NCBI GenBank assembly: GCA_946811695.1
Contig: OX328123.1
Coordinates: forward strand, 16,032,538-16,096,537
Source: Gonocerus acuteangulatus
Lineage: Eukaryota > Arthropoda > Insecta > Hemiptera > Coreidae
Direction of reading: 5' to 3'
Length of the DNA stretch: 64,000 nucleotides
Shown here: piece by piece, positions 46,627-59,803 of the stretch
How the letters are laid out: every line of letters starts with the position of its first letter
Numbering within the stretch: the stretch's first letter is position 1
Made by a program: the position numbers and the translations under genes
The notes under the pieces: model-generated
Told to the model about the DNA's origin: nothing
What the model saw: the letters and a program-made list of their open reading frames with translations, nothing else
The model's database searches: none

Positions 46627-47405
46627 TAAAGCCCGGAAGTTAGGCAAAATGCCTTTTTTATCTGAATGGATATATTGAAGAATCAGATAGAAATAAATAT
46701 GTTTCCGTGCATTTAGGAAGTGTAGAGACAATTTATATTTTGCCTTTTTTGCCTGTTTTGGCTTCCGTTGCCTTTTTTGCTCGTTGTGCAATTTTTTCTG
46801 CGATTTAAACATTTTAAAAAGCACCGTCCATCGAAGACAAAAAAGGTTGCACAAATTAAATTAAATATTGCCGTCACAAATATCTATTCGAAAGCATATT
46901 TTCCCAACCCATGGATGGAATTGAAGGGTTAAAAATAACAGAACCTTCCTTAGTAGAAGGAATACTCGAGCATAATGAATAGCAGGAATAAGAGAGGACG
47001 AGAGAAGTACGTCACTTCTCCTTCCTGACACCCCTTTCGCTGTGACAATCCGTAATTACCTGGTATTCCGGATTTCGAAACGATAAGATAATGCAGAGGA
47101 AGTTTTTCCATGATGAAAAACATTTTTCTTCTGAGAAGGTCTATGACATTTGATTCTTTGAAAAAGCATCTTGTTGTTGCTTGTAAGAAGGGAAAGTAAG
47201 TACACTAATTCTGTGATAAATTGATAATAAAGAAATGAATGAGTATTTAAAATACATATTTTCATTAAAAATGAGTAAGATTCCTCTTTGCCTTGTCTCC
47301 TAATAAATGCCTATTTTAATTACAGTACTGCCTATTTTCAGTATTTCAAGTGCCTTTTTGCCTGCCTATTTTAAGCAAAAATTAATGCCTAACTTCCGGG
47401 CTCTT
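46627..47405. mobile_element. hAT-type MITE (family D), second copy
   Basis: TAAAGCCCGGAAGTTAGGC and inverted GCCTAACTTCCGGGCTCTT ends. Flanks ATCATTAC and GTCATTAC are an 8-bp duplication with one change. It lies in opposite orientation to 24353-25145, and both copies target a site ending ATTAC. Confidence 0.87.
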
Positions 47406-47794
47406 GTCATTACAAATATGTAGTGCAAGTCTGATTAATACCATTTACTACAAAATGACTTATTTTCATTAATTCTTGTTGAATGGTAAGGTTTTGAAGT
47501 TAATCTAATTCTAATTTGCCTGGAATAACTTTTAGATTTAGCTTTATATATTTGAAGATTGACAACCTTAACTATTTTAGTCATAGAATTCAGAAAAGGA
47601 CAATCATTTTTGATTGATAGAGCTTGTCAAACAATATTTAAAACTATGGTTCAAACAATTATATTTATAATATTTTGAAATGAATTTCACCCGACTTAGA
47701 AATTCATTTTAATGAGGTATGATGGACGCCAAGAGATAGTATCGGTGTGGCTACAATTGAAAACACATTTGCATAATATTCAGATGATATATAT

Positions 47795-47866
47795 AAAAAA
47801 GTCCGAGTCGCAGGAACCGCGTCATCTTAGCGCGGTTTAGTTCATATCTCTCGTGACATTAGTATA
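47795..47866 (+). mobile_element. Family A 5' fragment
   Basis: AAAAAAGTCCGAGTCGCAGG to TTAGCGCGGTTTAGTTCAT. It is cut by the adjacent hAT foldback. Confidence 0.65.
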
Positions 47867-47875
47867 GGAATATAT

Positions 47876-48431
47876 CAGACACGGGCATAATTTTATTTAT
47901 AAATGAAAATACGAATTTATTCCTACTTCATATATTTGTCAATACGAATATAAATAAATTCGTATTCACACTTATGAATACGAATTTATTTGTATTCACA
48001 TGTATTAAATATAAAAGTACAAATAAAATTCTATTCGCAAATTTTCCTGCGAGTATAAATAAATAGACAGAAAAAATTGTAAATATTTACAAAAAATGTG
48101 AATATTCACAAAAATCAAGTGATTAAAAAAATATTCACATTAAAATATATGAAACCTTACAAATTTATTCACATTACAATTTGTGAATAAAACTTTATTC
48201 TCAAAAAATTCGCAAATAAATTATGATTTTTTAAAATTAACGATAAGATGGTACTACGAAAGTTATTTTAAGGTGATTTTTTTTTTTTTTTTTTTTTTTT
48301 CTAAGAATCCTGGTGGAATTAGGAAGGATATAGAAGGCAGAATAGGGTAGGCTACTTTTTACATCCATCCTAATACCATCTTAAATATTCTTTCTAATAC
48401 GACCTTCAATCACCATGATGTTAAGCGACAC

Positions 48432-48511
<80 letters not shown>

Positions 48512-48910
48512 CCTTAAAATAACTTTCGTAATATCATCTTATAATTAATTCGAAAAAAATCATAATTTATTTACGAATTTTTTTGTGAATAAATTTTTAT
48601 TCACAAATTATAATGTGAATAAATTTGTATTCATATATTTTAATGTGAATTTTTTTTTGTAATCACTTGATTTTTTGTGAATATTCACATTTTTTGTGAA
48701 TGTTTACAAGTTTTTCTGCGAATTTACTTGTATTCGCAGGAAAATTTGCGAAAAAAATTGTATTTGTATTTTTATATTTAATATACGTGAATACAAATTA
48801 ATTCGTATTCACACTTATGAATACGAATTTGTTTATATTCGTATTTACAAATATATGAAGTACGAATAAATTCGTATTTTTATTTATAAATAAAATTATG
48901 CCCATCTCTG
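47876..48910. mobile_element. hAT-type foldback MITE containing a poly(A) retroposon
   Basis: CAGACACGGGCATAATTTTA and inverted TAAAATTATGCCCATCTCTG ends, with arms of about 400 bp paired along their length. The flanks GAATATAT and GAATATAC fit an 8-bp duplication. The centre (48295-48508) holds CTAAGAATCCTGGTGGAATT to GCGACACC plus a pure A run of about 76 nt. Confidence 0.87.
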
Positions 48911-48953
48911 GAATATACGCAGTTATTGGCAGGGTTTGATCTTGCGTTGAAAA

Positions 48954-50106
48954 TCTACTATATATTTGTCAAATACCACTCAGTCACTCATCTATCAACG
49001 CCCAGCCCAAACCGCTCGACAGAAAATTTTGAAATTTTGCATGGACACTCCCTATATAACGCAGGCGCTCGCTAAGAAAGGATTTTTTGATATTCGTATT
49101 TTTAAGCATTTTTAGGGGGGTTTAAAGTTTGAGTTGGTTAGAGAAGGCAAGCCTAGGCAGCCTGCGTTGCTAGGACGATAAAGAACAGCTGTTACCTTAC
49201 ATTATCTATCTCATAGTTTTATTTCTAATTGAGGTTAATTTCAACTATGATGGTAGACCTTGAATTACTAGAAATTAACTGTCCCTCATAGAGTTTTAAT
49301 TGCGTTTCTTTTCTGCCAGTCCCCGTCAGATAGGCTTGCCATATTTTTGGAGAGTTAAACCAGGACACATTAATATGGGATGGGCATACCAGGGGGGGGG
49401 GCATAAAAAGAGTACAAATTATAAGCAGAATGGTTGGTGAGTTTTAAGCCTAGCAACTAACGGGAAGGGGGAATCCTAAACTGTTAGTCTACCCAAACCT
49501 TAAAAATAAGAAGGGAACTTTTTTTGCTACTTGATTTTCTTAAAACAATCTCTCAGCCAAATAGTAGTGTCTGGCAGCTGGCAGCGCTGTGCAGGTAGTT
49601 CCAGCGTTTTACAGTTAGATTACTTCTCATTTCTTTGACACTGTGAGCAGTAGTAAAAATGTTAATTGTAGAAAAGTAACCGATTTAAAAAAGATTCTTA
49701 TAAACATGAATTCATTACTTTTTACATCTTACAGCCTTTTCCGGGACATTGATAAAACTGGGCGGGATACCGAAACAATTGCAAAATACCGGGACAGTCT
49801 CGGTCAAACCGTGATGTATGGCATATCCTTAGGTTTTCCAGGCGAGGTAATAATATCCGGAACCCTTGCACAGCCTCCTCGCCTATAACCTTGGTAATAC
49901 TCGTAAATATATTGGGTGTTACTATATGACTTCTTGGAAACATAAACTTTTAAATTTTAACGCCCATTGAATAAAATATAGTATGACGGGAACCGTGCTG
50001 TAATAAACTGCAAAGAATTGTATAGTAACGTAATTTTAATGAAACATTATTTAACGCAATAAAATAACTACTTATCTGCCGTGAAGAAGCACGGGTATTC
50101 AGCTAG
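48954..50106 (+). mobile_element. Helitron, non-autonomous, near complete
   Basis: It starts TCTACTATATATTTGTC after A. It contains TCAACGCCCAGCCCAAACCG near the start, a motif common in arthropod Helitrons. It ends CCGTG-hairpin-CACGG then GTATTCAGCTAG before T. No RepHel coding region. Confidence 0.85.
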
Positions 50107-50109
50107 TAT

Positions 50110-51075
50110 AAAATAAAATCTCAAACAAAGGATGTTTAAGGTGCCAGGAAAATGATAGTGTCCTAAGAGGAAATGACTCCATCAACTTCTCAACGTTCGC
50201 CCTAGGAAACCACTATTATCAAGATGTTTCTTATTTTCTTGCCTTCTTTTTATGAAAGACTAATTTTACTGATAATTAGAATTCAGAATAAAAAACAACC
50301 GATTTTAATGTCAGTTAAACAAAGACAAAAACCCGTTCAAAAGAACAAAATAAACACTTGCGATGTTTTAAGCACTTGACATCGCTTATCGATAATTGCT
50401 TCAACAACTTTTGATAGAGAATTTAATAAGCTTTTGTATGGTCACGTCCCATTTATAACGATTTCTCAAGCGTCTCCTGGATATTGACGAACATATACGA
50501 ATATACCAAAACGTTTCTATAGAGGGAGGGAGGAATAGCGCTAAAACGTTTCTATAGAGGGAGGGAGGAATAGCGCTAAAACGTTTCTATAGAGGGAGGG
50601 AGGAATAGCGCTAAAACGTTTCTATAGAGGTAGGGAGGAATAGCGCTAAAACGTTTCTATAGAGGGAGGGAGGAATAGCGCTAAAACGTTTCTATAGAGG
50701 GAGGGAGGAATAGGGCTAAAACGTTTCTATAGAGGGAGGGAGGAATAGGGCTAAAACGTTTCTATAGAGGGAGGGAGGAATAGGACTAAAACGTTTCTAT
50801 AGAGGGAGGGAGGAATAGCGCTAAAACGTTTCTATAGAGGGAGGGAGGAATAACGCTAAAACGTTTCTATAGAGGGAGGGAGGAATAGCGCTAAAACGTT
50901 TCTATAGAGGGAGGGTGGAATAGCGCTAAAACGTTTCTATAGAGGGAGGGAGGAATAGCGCTAAATCGTTTCTATAGAGGGAGGGAGGAATAGCGCTAAA
51001 ACGTTTCTATAGAGGGAGGGAGGAATAGCGCTAAAACGTTTCTATAGAGGGAGGGAGGAATAGCGCTAAAACGTT
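50110..51075 (+). mobile_element. Family A derivative ending in a 35-bp minisatellite
   Basis: 50110-50500 matches the interior of family A copy 5 (GTTCGCCCTAGGAAACCACT, TTTTAAGCACTTGACATCGC). After CCAAAAC the rest of the interior is deleted and the 3' terminus follows directly, then repeats. Confidence 0.75.
50503..51075 (+). repeat. 35-bp tandem array, about 16 units, made from the family A 3' terminus
   Basis: Unit AAAACGTTTCTATAGAGGG + AGGGAGGAATAGCGCT. It contains the 3' hairpin arm and the CGCTAAAA end of family A, with few substitutions between units. Confidence 0.95.
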
Positions 51076-52715
51076 TCATCCAAATGTGATTGATAAAAGG
51101 AATAATCTCAGCTCAGTAGACCATCTCAATTTATTGGTCTTGTGGGTTGTGTAATTGTACATATTCCCACATGATGCCTCACAATGTTACTGTTCCAAAA
51201 GCAGCAAAATTACTGGTAATACGTTTAACATTTTGTTGTAATTATCATTAAAAAAAAGCAAAAATGTTATTTATGGCGTGTATTATTTAACGTTGGTTTG
51301 AGGTATAATGACTATTATTGTTGGATAATGATTAGAAGTACTAAACTACTCTATGAAAAAGTGATCATTGATGTCGCATTGTCCACCGAATGAATTTAGG
51401 CGATGAATTTCATCTCATTCTATAGTCAATAGCACTGATTGCTGTCTAATATGCTGTCAAAGGTTTCTCAAAAATAATTATTTGTTATAAAAATTTAATA
51501 ATAGCCTAATTTGAATGATTTACAAGTCCATTGAACGGAGAAATCGTCCCTCTTAGAAGATATCCCCGTGGAAAAAAACAAATAGGAACAGGTCTATTCT
51601 GGATTCAAGGATTACTCCCGCCGACACAGACACAAAACCTCCTTTCTTTTTTTTTTGGTAGACACACCTCCCAAATAGAGAAAAACGTACGCTAAGGGAT
51701 CCCTGACAGGTTTTGGGCGTGGCTTCTGGACCAGTCCTGCAAGGAAGTTGCAAAAAGAGGAGCAAGAAATGTAGCAAAGCCTGGCGTAGAAGGAGCGAGA
51801 CCCCTGATCAATCACTATACTCTGCTTTATGTTGGATGATAAGACCGGTTTAGTGGTGGCCTTGCACGATCGGGCGATAATCGGGCGTTATCGGGGGAAT
51901 AGTTAATTTGTAGCACTTTGGTAAACCGTTAAAAATCTGTGGTGCCGGTAAAAGTACGTTTTCATTTTCGACTGTTTTTTTTGTTCGTGATACGCTGGGC
52001 GTTTTATGTTGCTCAGTCCTTCAATGTAACTCAATTTGAGAGTTTTAAAACCTAGCGCATCACGTCAGGGTAAAGATCTTTGCGACCGATCGATTCAAAT
52101 TTTTTTGATTTCAAGTTTGTGTCCAACAAAATTGTGCGAAATTGCAAGGAGTAAGATTGTGTCCGGACGAAGACATTTTAATTGAATTTGTGAAGAATTA
52201 TTGGATATCAGACATTAATGAATGTATAATAGAGGATGACATTAATAAGATATTGGTTTCGATATAAGTTTACACACTCAAGAATCCAAAAACGATTCAG
52301 ACTCGGCATTAAAAAATATTTAATAATTCCATAGAAAATGGTAAAATATTATTATTCTTTGGCAATATTACTATAAGTATAATTTACTGCTATACTATTA
52401 CGACATTATATGTTACCATTATAATATATTTTATAATATTGTTATTAATAATATTATTAACTGCTATATTATTTCTATTAATATTACAATGAATATTATT
52501 ATAGCCGTTTAGTATGCATTATTATAATATTGTTACATTGTTTTGAGTTGATTTCAGTTAATAAAAATGCTTATTTGAAAATAACTAGTGGTTAATGATT
52601 TTTGTCCATAAGCCTCACTACTTCGTTACACTGTGCGTCGGGGCAAAAAATTAACTTTTTAATCTTGATTGATTCAACCGCGATTGATTTTTTAATCGCT
52701 AGATACTATTAAATT
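51076..52715. other. Unassigned DNA
   Basis: No gene supported. A short coding-like stretch near 52147-52265 (PDEDILIEFVKNYW) is noted but too short to call. Confidence 0.45.
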
Positions 52716-52719
52716 TAAT

Positions 52720-52905
52720 CGCGATTATATTGCCTTTTGTTTATTTAATTGCGATTATATTGCCTTTTGTTTATTTAATTGCGATTATATTGCCTTTTGT
52801 TTATTTAATTGCGATTATATTGCCTTTTGTTTATTTAATTGCGATTATATTGCCTTTTGTTTATTTAATTGCGATTATATTGCCTTTTGTTTATTTAATT
52901 GCGAT
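52720..52905. repeat. 30-bp tandem repeat, about 6 units
   Basis: TTGCGATTATATTGCCTTTT + GTTTATTTAA repeated without change. The period is a multiple of 3, which produces an artefactual open frame. Confidence 0.95.
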
Positions 52906-53745
52906 TAAACATCTTAATTGTTACATTAATGAATTAATGGTTATAATAAGAGATAATTTTCTCAATGAATTTGTTTTTATATGTAAATACATTACGCCTA
53001 CGTTTAACAAAAATGACACCCCAATGTACACTTCCGGTCTTAGTTTACTTATTTAGGATACCTAAATAGTCAGTTCTACCACCTCAATAATATCAAAAAC
53101 TGATGGTCCCCAATCGGGGATGGCATTTAATGGGTTAAACCACAACTGGTCTACTAGGCTTACTTCCACTCCTGGTCCTCTTCAGGCGTCAACTTACGTT
53201 TATTCCTGGGTCACTCTGGCTTACTTCCGGTCACGCTTGCGAAATTCGGTTCCATATGGTTTACTTCCGGTCAATCACGGCCACTCTGGGACACATCCCT
53301 TCCACTTTGTCTTCTACTAAATCTCTCTGGGTCTCTTAAGGTTCACCTTCAGCCTCTTTGATCTGTTTTGGACACACTCTCCACACTCCCACTTCCTGAT
53401 CGAACCGAGTCACTTCAAGCGTATCATTACGACTTTTGGGGAACTATATTCTTTCCCGGGACAATAATTTGGGGATCAGAGTAACTGGTATCTTCCTGGT
53501 CCTTACTGTGAGAAGGAATTAAACCGGACGTGTAAACGAGGTTTGGTAACTCATCTAATGCTAATTTTTTTTATGGCCAGGAGCTAATTATGTAAACAAC
53601 TAACAATTGATTAATTGTAATTGCGAGATCATTCCGCTTAGGATACTGGCAGTTTTCTGTCGGGGCCGCTAATACATTTATTTCTCTTTGAAATTTCAGT
53701 TTACGTCTTTTTTAGATTTTTCACGAAAGATAAAAACAAAACATT
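52906..53745. other. Unassigned DNA
   Basis: It contains imperfect repeats of CTTACTTCCGGTCA-like sequence at 53150-53290. No gene seen. Confidence 0.45.
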
Positions 53746-53752
53746 ACCTGTT

Positions 53753-54510
53753 AGCGCGGTTCCTCCCTCCCTCCATCGGGAGGAACCCCGCTTATAAGGT
53801 TTACCTCATGACGCAATCCGGAAGTGCCGACTAGAAAATTTTGCGTTTCAGAACCCCTAGAGACCGAAAATAACGGTGGTTCAAATTTGTATGTAGCTTT
53901 AACCGTTTTCGAGAAAAGTGGTAAAATAGTTGTTGAAATGCGTTTTTGGTTTGGGTACTTAGAATCATGGGATTCAGTTAAAAAAATGTCTGCATGTTTT
54001 AAATTCATATAAACAAACATGATTTAATTTTGGTTACGTTTGGAGTTAAGGAAGGATTAGAATAAAATATTTTATTAATAGACATAAAAAGTTTTGGTAC
54101 TAAATGCTCTTTAAAAAAGATTCTGAAGCAATTTTCGATTAGGCGATGTCAATCGGAGAAATAAGTGCTTAAATCTTCAAATGTGTTTTTTTTTGTTCTT
54201 TTGAACGTTTTTTTTTCTCAAATCACTTTTTAATTGATTTTTTTATTATTTGAATTGAATTTATCTGTAAAATTAGTATTATACTAAAATAAAATAAGAA
54301 ACAGTAAGGAGAGTACTTCTAGAACGAACCTTCGCAAGGCTGGTATTCAGGTAAGAGGTATGGACCCTTGCAACGGTGACCTATTTGGGATCATAAATTA
54401 TTTTATGAAAAGCCTAACCAAAATTATAATTGTTTCTATGTCAACCTACCCAACTTTAGGGATGAGAAGGGAACCGCGCTAAGATGATGCAGTTCCTACG
54501 AGTCGGACTT
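53753..54510 (-). mobile_element. Family A repeat copy 4, internally deleted
   Basis: Starts TTAGCGCGGTTCCTCCCTCC, keeps the hairpin, lacks the TA tract and flanking part (joined at TTTGTATGTAGCTTTAACCG), and ends GGAACCGCGCTAAGATGATG with the GTCGGAC tip. Degraded 5' ends of further copies follow to about 54700. Confidence 0.75.
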
Positions 54511-54700
54511 TTATTTTTATTCTAAGCTTTCTAAATAACACTAGTGATATGAATGGAAACTCGCTAAGATGATGCAGTTTCTGGAAATCGAACTTTTTTC
54601 AAATGTTTTTTTTCACGAAAGATTTAGTCAAAAAATTAACTGTTTCTATTCTAAGCTATCCAAATTACTAGTGTAGATCGGAAACAAACTAAAACGAGAT

Positions 54701-56075
54701 GCCCTATTTAATAAAATAAATGTACGGATTATCATTTTTTTGCATCTAAATTATTATTATTTATAAGTGTTTTGCTTTCAAGTGTTCCACTCTTTTATGA
54801 TAAAAACTGTATGGTATAAAGAAAAACTAGAATTGTGGTAAAAATTTTAATTCACTTATTCCCATAAACACGGGAATGAAAATGTCTATAATATGCCTGG
54901 AAACCACTTGTTATTCAGTAGAGGTTTTCAGATGAAATCGTAGACTTATATAGTTTATTGTACTGTAAGTAAGAAAATATTGTGTTTATGTACAGGCCTC
55001 ATCTAAATTAAAATCAACTTTGGAACAGCGGATGAAAGTGAAAATTCAAATGTAAGAAACATATTTCTGTTGTGAAAAGCAAATTTCTCATTGGCTTTCA
55101 TAAATTAGCTAAAAACGTTAAAAAAAGAATGGGAATAATAAAAATGAAGGAAAACACAAATTAACTAATTGCAATGCATGCAGTGAATTTTCTTTTTTGG
55201 TGGAGTAAAAAAAAAAAAAAAAATTGGAAATCCTTTTCTAAGCCATCTTATCGGCTCCAAACAGATTGACCTTTTTAAAAGTAATAAAAGGAAGCTGAGT
55301 AAAAGAACATTTTTATAGAAAATACTGGATAACCTTACAATGAAGCCTTTTCGAGAGTGGCCCTTGAAAAGATGAAAGGCCAGCAGGAAAATAGATTGTT
55401 TTTCACCCATGAAGAGCTCCCTACCGACACATAATCAATAGACTAGTGTAGGAAGTGTTTCAAAGGAAGTTGTATTTTGAGTGTTTGAATGGACCTCATT
55501 TTGAGGAGGGTTTATTATTTTCATTACTTGTTTTTGTTTTGAGCGAGTTAGGCTTATGGAATAAAATGCAGCTTTGCATTGTTTTTTTGTATAATATACA
55601 AAGGTAGAGGTCAAATATTTGAACCTATTTTCACTCCTCAACTTTCTGCCTTATTAAAAGTTTTACATCGAAGCAATTTTTAAGTAAAATTTATTTGGGT
55701 CTGTCTTTATACACTGCAAAGTCTAGTCGTGGCACCAAGTTTTTAACACTTTCAGGACCGATGACTTAGAAAACAATTTCCACCAGGGCCCAAGTCTTCT
55801 TTTTGTATAGTTATTTCGGCAAACATATAAAAATAACAAATAAGTGAAGAAATTTTTAAAATTATGTACTTTTAGTGGATTAATTACAATTTAGTAAAAT
55901 GTCAAATACGCCACGATAGCGGCCCCGCTGAAGGAAGTTTTCGGGCGGATTCAGTATCATACCATACCAGACCCGCAAACCTTACCGGTAATACGTCATA
56001 AGGTCCCAAATCAAACACGAAGCGTATAGGACAAGGCCCGGAATAGCGGGATTGAAAGAAACCCAAGCTATCTGC
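54701..56075. other. Unassigned AT-rich DNA
   Basis: Only short open frames, no family recognised. Confidence 0.45.
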
Positions 56076-56078
56076 TGA

Positions 56079-56190
56079 CGCATATGCCACTACGCTGGGC
56101 CCGCAGAACACATCTCTGTGACATATGCCACGTCGCTGGGCCCGCAGAACACATCTCTGTGACATATGCCACGTCGCTGGGCCCCAACGT
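56079..56190. repeat. 41-bp tandem repeat, about 2.7 units
   Basis: CATATGCCACGTCGCTGGGC recurs at 56081, 56122 and 56163. Higher GC than the surroundings. Confidence 0.9.
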
Positions 56191-56865
56191 GTTAAAACAT
56201 TGATGCAATAGCATTCACTAAAATTGTTCATAGTCACACTTTTTGCAACTATTCATTTATTTAAATATAATGAATATATGTATTACATGTATTATAATTA
56301 ACATATACAATAAATAACAATATAAATATAACATAACATTATTTATAAATACATTTTGTACCAAACTCTCAAACTATGGACTTGTCTTCAAATCACTTGT
56401 ACCTATAAGGAACTATTTGTAGGTCATAAGGAACTTGGGAAGTCGGACCACTAGTCGTACTGCAAATCGGAACGTGAATGGCCTGCTTTAGTTTGGCGGA
56501 TTGAGGAAGCTAGGTTGAGTCACCCCATCGGCCTCGCAGGACCCCACGTTCCTGGACAACAAACGTTGAAGGAACCAGAGAAGTGCTAATGGCCAAGGCA
56601 GCCTATGCATAAAAAAAATCAGGGGAATGTCCTCAAAGAATGAAACCAAATTGCACGGCATACGTAAATTAATCGTACAGTGGATGGAGCCAAATTATGT
56701 GTATATATTTCTTCTGAATGCGTCGTGTGCAGTCCAGACAAGGATCTCCATGTGAAAGGTCTTCACTGGCTAGGCTAAGAAAATCTCCATTTAGGAAGGC
56801 TTCGTGTGCTTGCGGCAGTACCCGTGGAAGCTATTTCTGGGTTGACAGGAACCAGCTTTATAAGA

Positions 56866-57006
56866 AATGTCTCATGAACAGGCCTTGGCTGATGCGAACA
56901 AGCCGAACACCCAATGTCTCATGAACAGGCCTTGGCTGATGCGAACAAGCCGAACACCCAATGTCTCATGAACAGGCCTTGGCTGATGCGAACAAGCCGA
57001 ACACCC
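56866..57006. repeat. 47-bp tandem repeat, 3 units
   Basis: AATGTCTCATGAACAGGCCT starts at 56866, 56913 and 56960. Units are essentially identical. Confidence 0.95.
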
Positions 57007-57690
57007 AATGTCGGCGAGTACTGAGTAGTGAAAGTGGATCCAAATAATTGACCTTCTGCCATTTTAAATAAAATAAATATGTGATTAATGAGGTCACAAT
57101 ATTACGACTTCTTAGGCGGGAGAATTATTTTACAGTCCGGTATCGCAATAATATTTTATTGTTACTTATACTGTTTTATTACCTATTTCTTGGCGGTTGA
57201 ACCAATGTACCGTAAAGGTTAATGCATTTATTCCAGGTTTAGTATCCTACATTCTTAAATTATTAATTAGATTCGTTATTGGTAATGCCATAATATTGGT
57301 AGTGTTTTAAGTCAGGATTTATTTACTTCTGATCTCGGTACATTAAAGAGTGTTTTTATTTGAATTTAAACTTCATTACAGGGATTCCAATCCGTTCGGG
57401 TACTTGGAAATTGTGGATTAAGTATGTAATATCTTCAAATGTTGGTTACATTAGGAGTAAAAATATCTTATTAACAGGCTTGAACAGTTTTAGGATTTTC
57501 GCATATTTTCTTAAATATCTTGAACACAGTAGATGATGTCATTCGGAGAAAACGGTTTTTGTCTCTGTTTACTTCAGTTTCTAGTTGATGTTTTTTTAAA
57601 ATTGCTATAACAGTAATATGATCATTTTAGTAAAACAAAGTTTTCCTAGAGCGAGCTTTAAGAATGCGGAAGGAGTAATTTCCGCTTAAG
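57007..57690. other. Unassigned AT-rich DNA
   Basis: Nothing recognised. Confidence 0.5.
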
Positions 57691-57692
57691 CA

Positions 57693-58231
57693 GGCTACAC
57701 ACGGGTCAGGCAGGCCTGTCAGTTAGACCTGAACAGGTCGCCTGAACGTGTATACTATATTCCGGCCGCCTGAACAGGCTTAACTGACAGAACGGAAGGA
57801 ATATATAGACGTTCAGGCGACCGGCATTCAGGCGGACTGAATTGCACTTTCATTAAAAATGTTATAACATTTAAACATTGTAAATAAATCTGAGAAGCAT
57901 GATTCCCGGCAACACAATAGAAAGCTGACATAATCCTAAAGCAGGCTACACGCGGTCAGGCAGGCCTGTTAGTTAGACCTGAACAGTCCGCCTGAATGCC
58001 AGTCGCCTGAACGTCTATATATTCCTTCCGGTCTGTCAGTTAAGCCTGTTCAGGCGGCCGGAATATAGTATACACGTTCAGGCGACCTGTTCAGGTCTAA
58101 CTGACAGGCCTGCCTGACCGCGTGTAGCCTGCTTTAGGATTATGTCAGCTTTCTATTGTGTTGCCGGGAATCATGCTTCTCAGATTTATTTACAATGTTT
58201 AAATGTTATAACCTTTTTAATGAAAGTGCAA
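57693..58231. repeat. GC-rich inverted-repeat elements nested in a larger palindrome
   Basis: A ~200-bp element AGCAGGCTACACGCGGTCAG ... CTGACCGCGTGTAGCCTGCT (57943-58141) has nearby internal complementarities. Its flanks are themselves inverted (TGACATAATCCTAA / TTAGGATTATGTCA, extending to 57847 and 58231). A truncated related copy in opposite order lies at 57693-57836. Confidence 0.8.
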
Positions 58232-59040
58232 AGTAAAACATTTGCCGTTTCTATTTCAAGTATTTTAAATAACACTAAAAAGAACGGAAACTTGCTAAGA
58301 TGACACTGTTCCTCCAAGTCGGAATTTTTGTATATCACATGTATAATGGATCACGGTAACGGTTATTTGTTGTCTGATATGTTGGGCGTTCAGACTATTT
58401 AATTACTTTGGGAATTTTCATTTAAAGTAAGTGCGCTTAATGCGCTTGGTTCTAAAATATCGATGCTGAAATAAGTTTGATTTCTTGCGTTTATTACCTA
58501 CTCCTGAATGAAAGTAGGTTATGCACGACGTAAATGCAAGTACTAACTGTCAGAAATAAATACTGGGTGCGAGTAGAAAACAAATAAAACCATTTGCTAA
58601 TCCTTACTCTGCAAATTAAGGTCACCAAACAATAAGAGACCAATCAATAATGACCAGATTGCGCATCTGGAAATGCGTTTCCACATGATGTTTACCTAAT
58701 ATGCAGAACGGAATAACCTCTAAAAAGCAGTAAATAATGTAAAACTTACACTAAAAAATATATCTCATAAGCTGTCATTTCCATATCCTCCATGACATTT
58801 AAAAACTACTAACAATAAACAGCCAACTAATTTAAACTGTATTACAAGATCTCAAAGAAATAAATATTTATGAAATAATTTCCTATCTCATGAAATAGAA
58901 CACTAAAAGTAGGCTTCAGGAATACATACATATATATTACATCTTTCTCTAATAATTTTTCGGTAAATAAAAAATTAATTGTCACTGAAATACTTAATAG
59001 TCGTACTTTTTGCAACCGTCTTGAAACATAATTAAGATGT
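58232..59040. other. Mostly unassigned DNA with a family A 5' fragment
   Basis: 58250-58330 (AACGGAAACTTGCTAAGATG, CTGTTCCTCCAAGTCGGAA) is an inverted, decayed family A 5' end. The rest is unrecognised. Confidence 0.45.
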
Positions 59041-59803
59041 AAAAGTCCGAGAAACTGCGTCATCTTAGTGCGGTTCCGTTGTTATCCCTAGTGTCATTTG
59101 GAAAGGTTGAAATAGAAACACTTATTATTTTGATTAGAGCTTTCATGGAATTTTATGGTCCCAGATATGTAACCGATGGCAAGGGTAAGTTGAACAGAAA
59201 AATGACCGCGGTGTTCTCTGAGTTCGCTCTAGGAAAAACTATTACCAAAAAGTTTCTCATTTTCTTGTCTTCTTTTACTATATTGCAAATTTTACAGATA
59301 AATTCACTTTTTAACAAAACAATAACCAATTAAAAAGTGAGTTAAACAACGAAAAAAAAAAGTTCAAAAGCCTAAAACAAAAATGTTTGAAGTTTTATTT
59401 CTCCGATAGATATCGCCAATACAAAAATTTCCTTTGAGGCTTTTTTGTAGTAAGCTTTCGAATTGTAACCTTCCGTATACTACGATTTTCTAACCGTTTT
59501 TGACACGTTAAGGAAAATATAAGAAGTTCCTAAAACTTTTCATGTCTGATAATAAAATATTTTATTCTAATTATCCTATAACTCCAAACGTATCCAAAAT
59601 TTAAGCATTGTAGTTTGGATGAATTTCGAACATGCAGAAAATATTTTAACTGAATCCCATGATTCTAATTACCCAAACAAAAAACTTTATTCAACAACTA
59701 TTTCCCCGATTTTGACGGAAACAGTTACAGATATCGCCTTAAAAATGGCTTCATTCGTTTTTCTACGTGAAGAAACTTATATAACGAGTACTTGCAAGCA
59801 TAT

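Noticed and set aside
50503..51075. CRISPR-like array (35-bp repeated units; also the 58-, 47- and 41-bp arrays)
   Set aside because: Units are contiguous with no unique spacers, and the DNA is eukaryotic.
52147..52265. Short coding-like stretch (PDEDILIEFVKNYW)
   Set aside because: Reads like a small DNA-binding domain remnant but is under 40 codons with no supporting flank, so it was not called.
52730..53056. Hydrophobic repeat protein (FVYLIAIILP)n
   Set aside because: It is a translation of an exact 30-bp tandem repeat with no start context or conserved domain.
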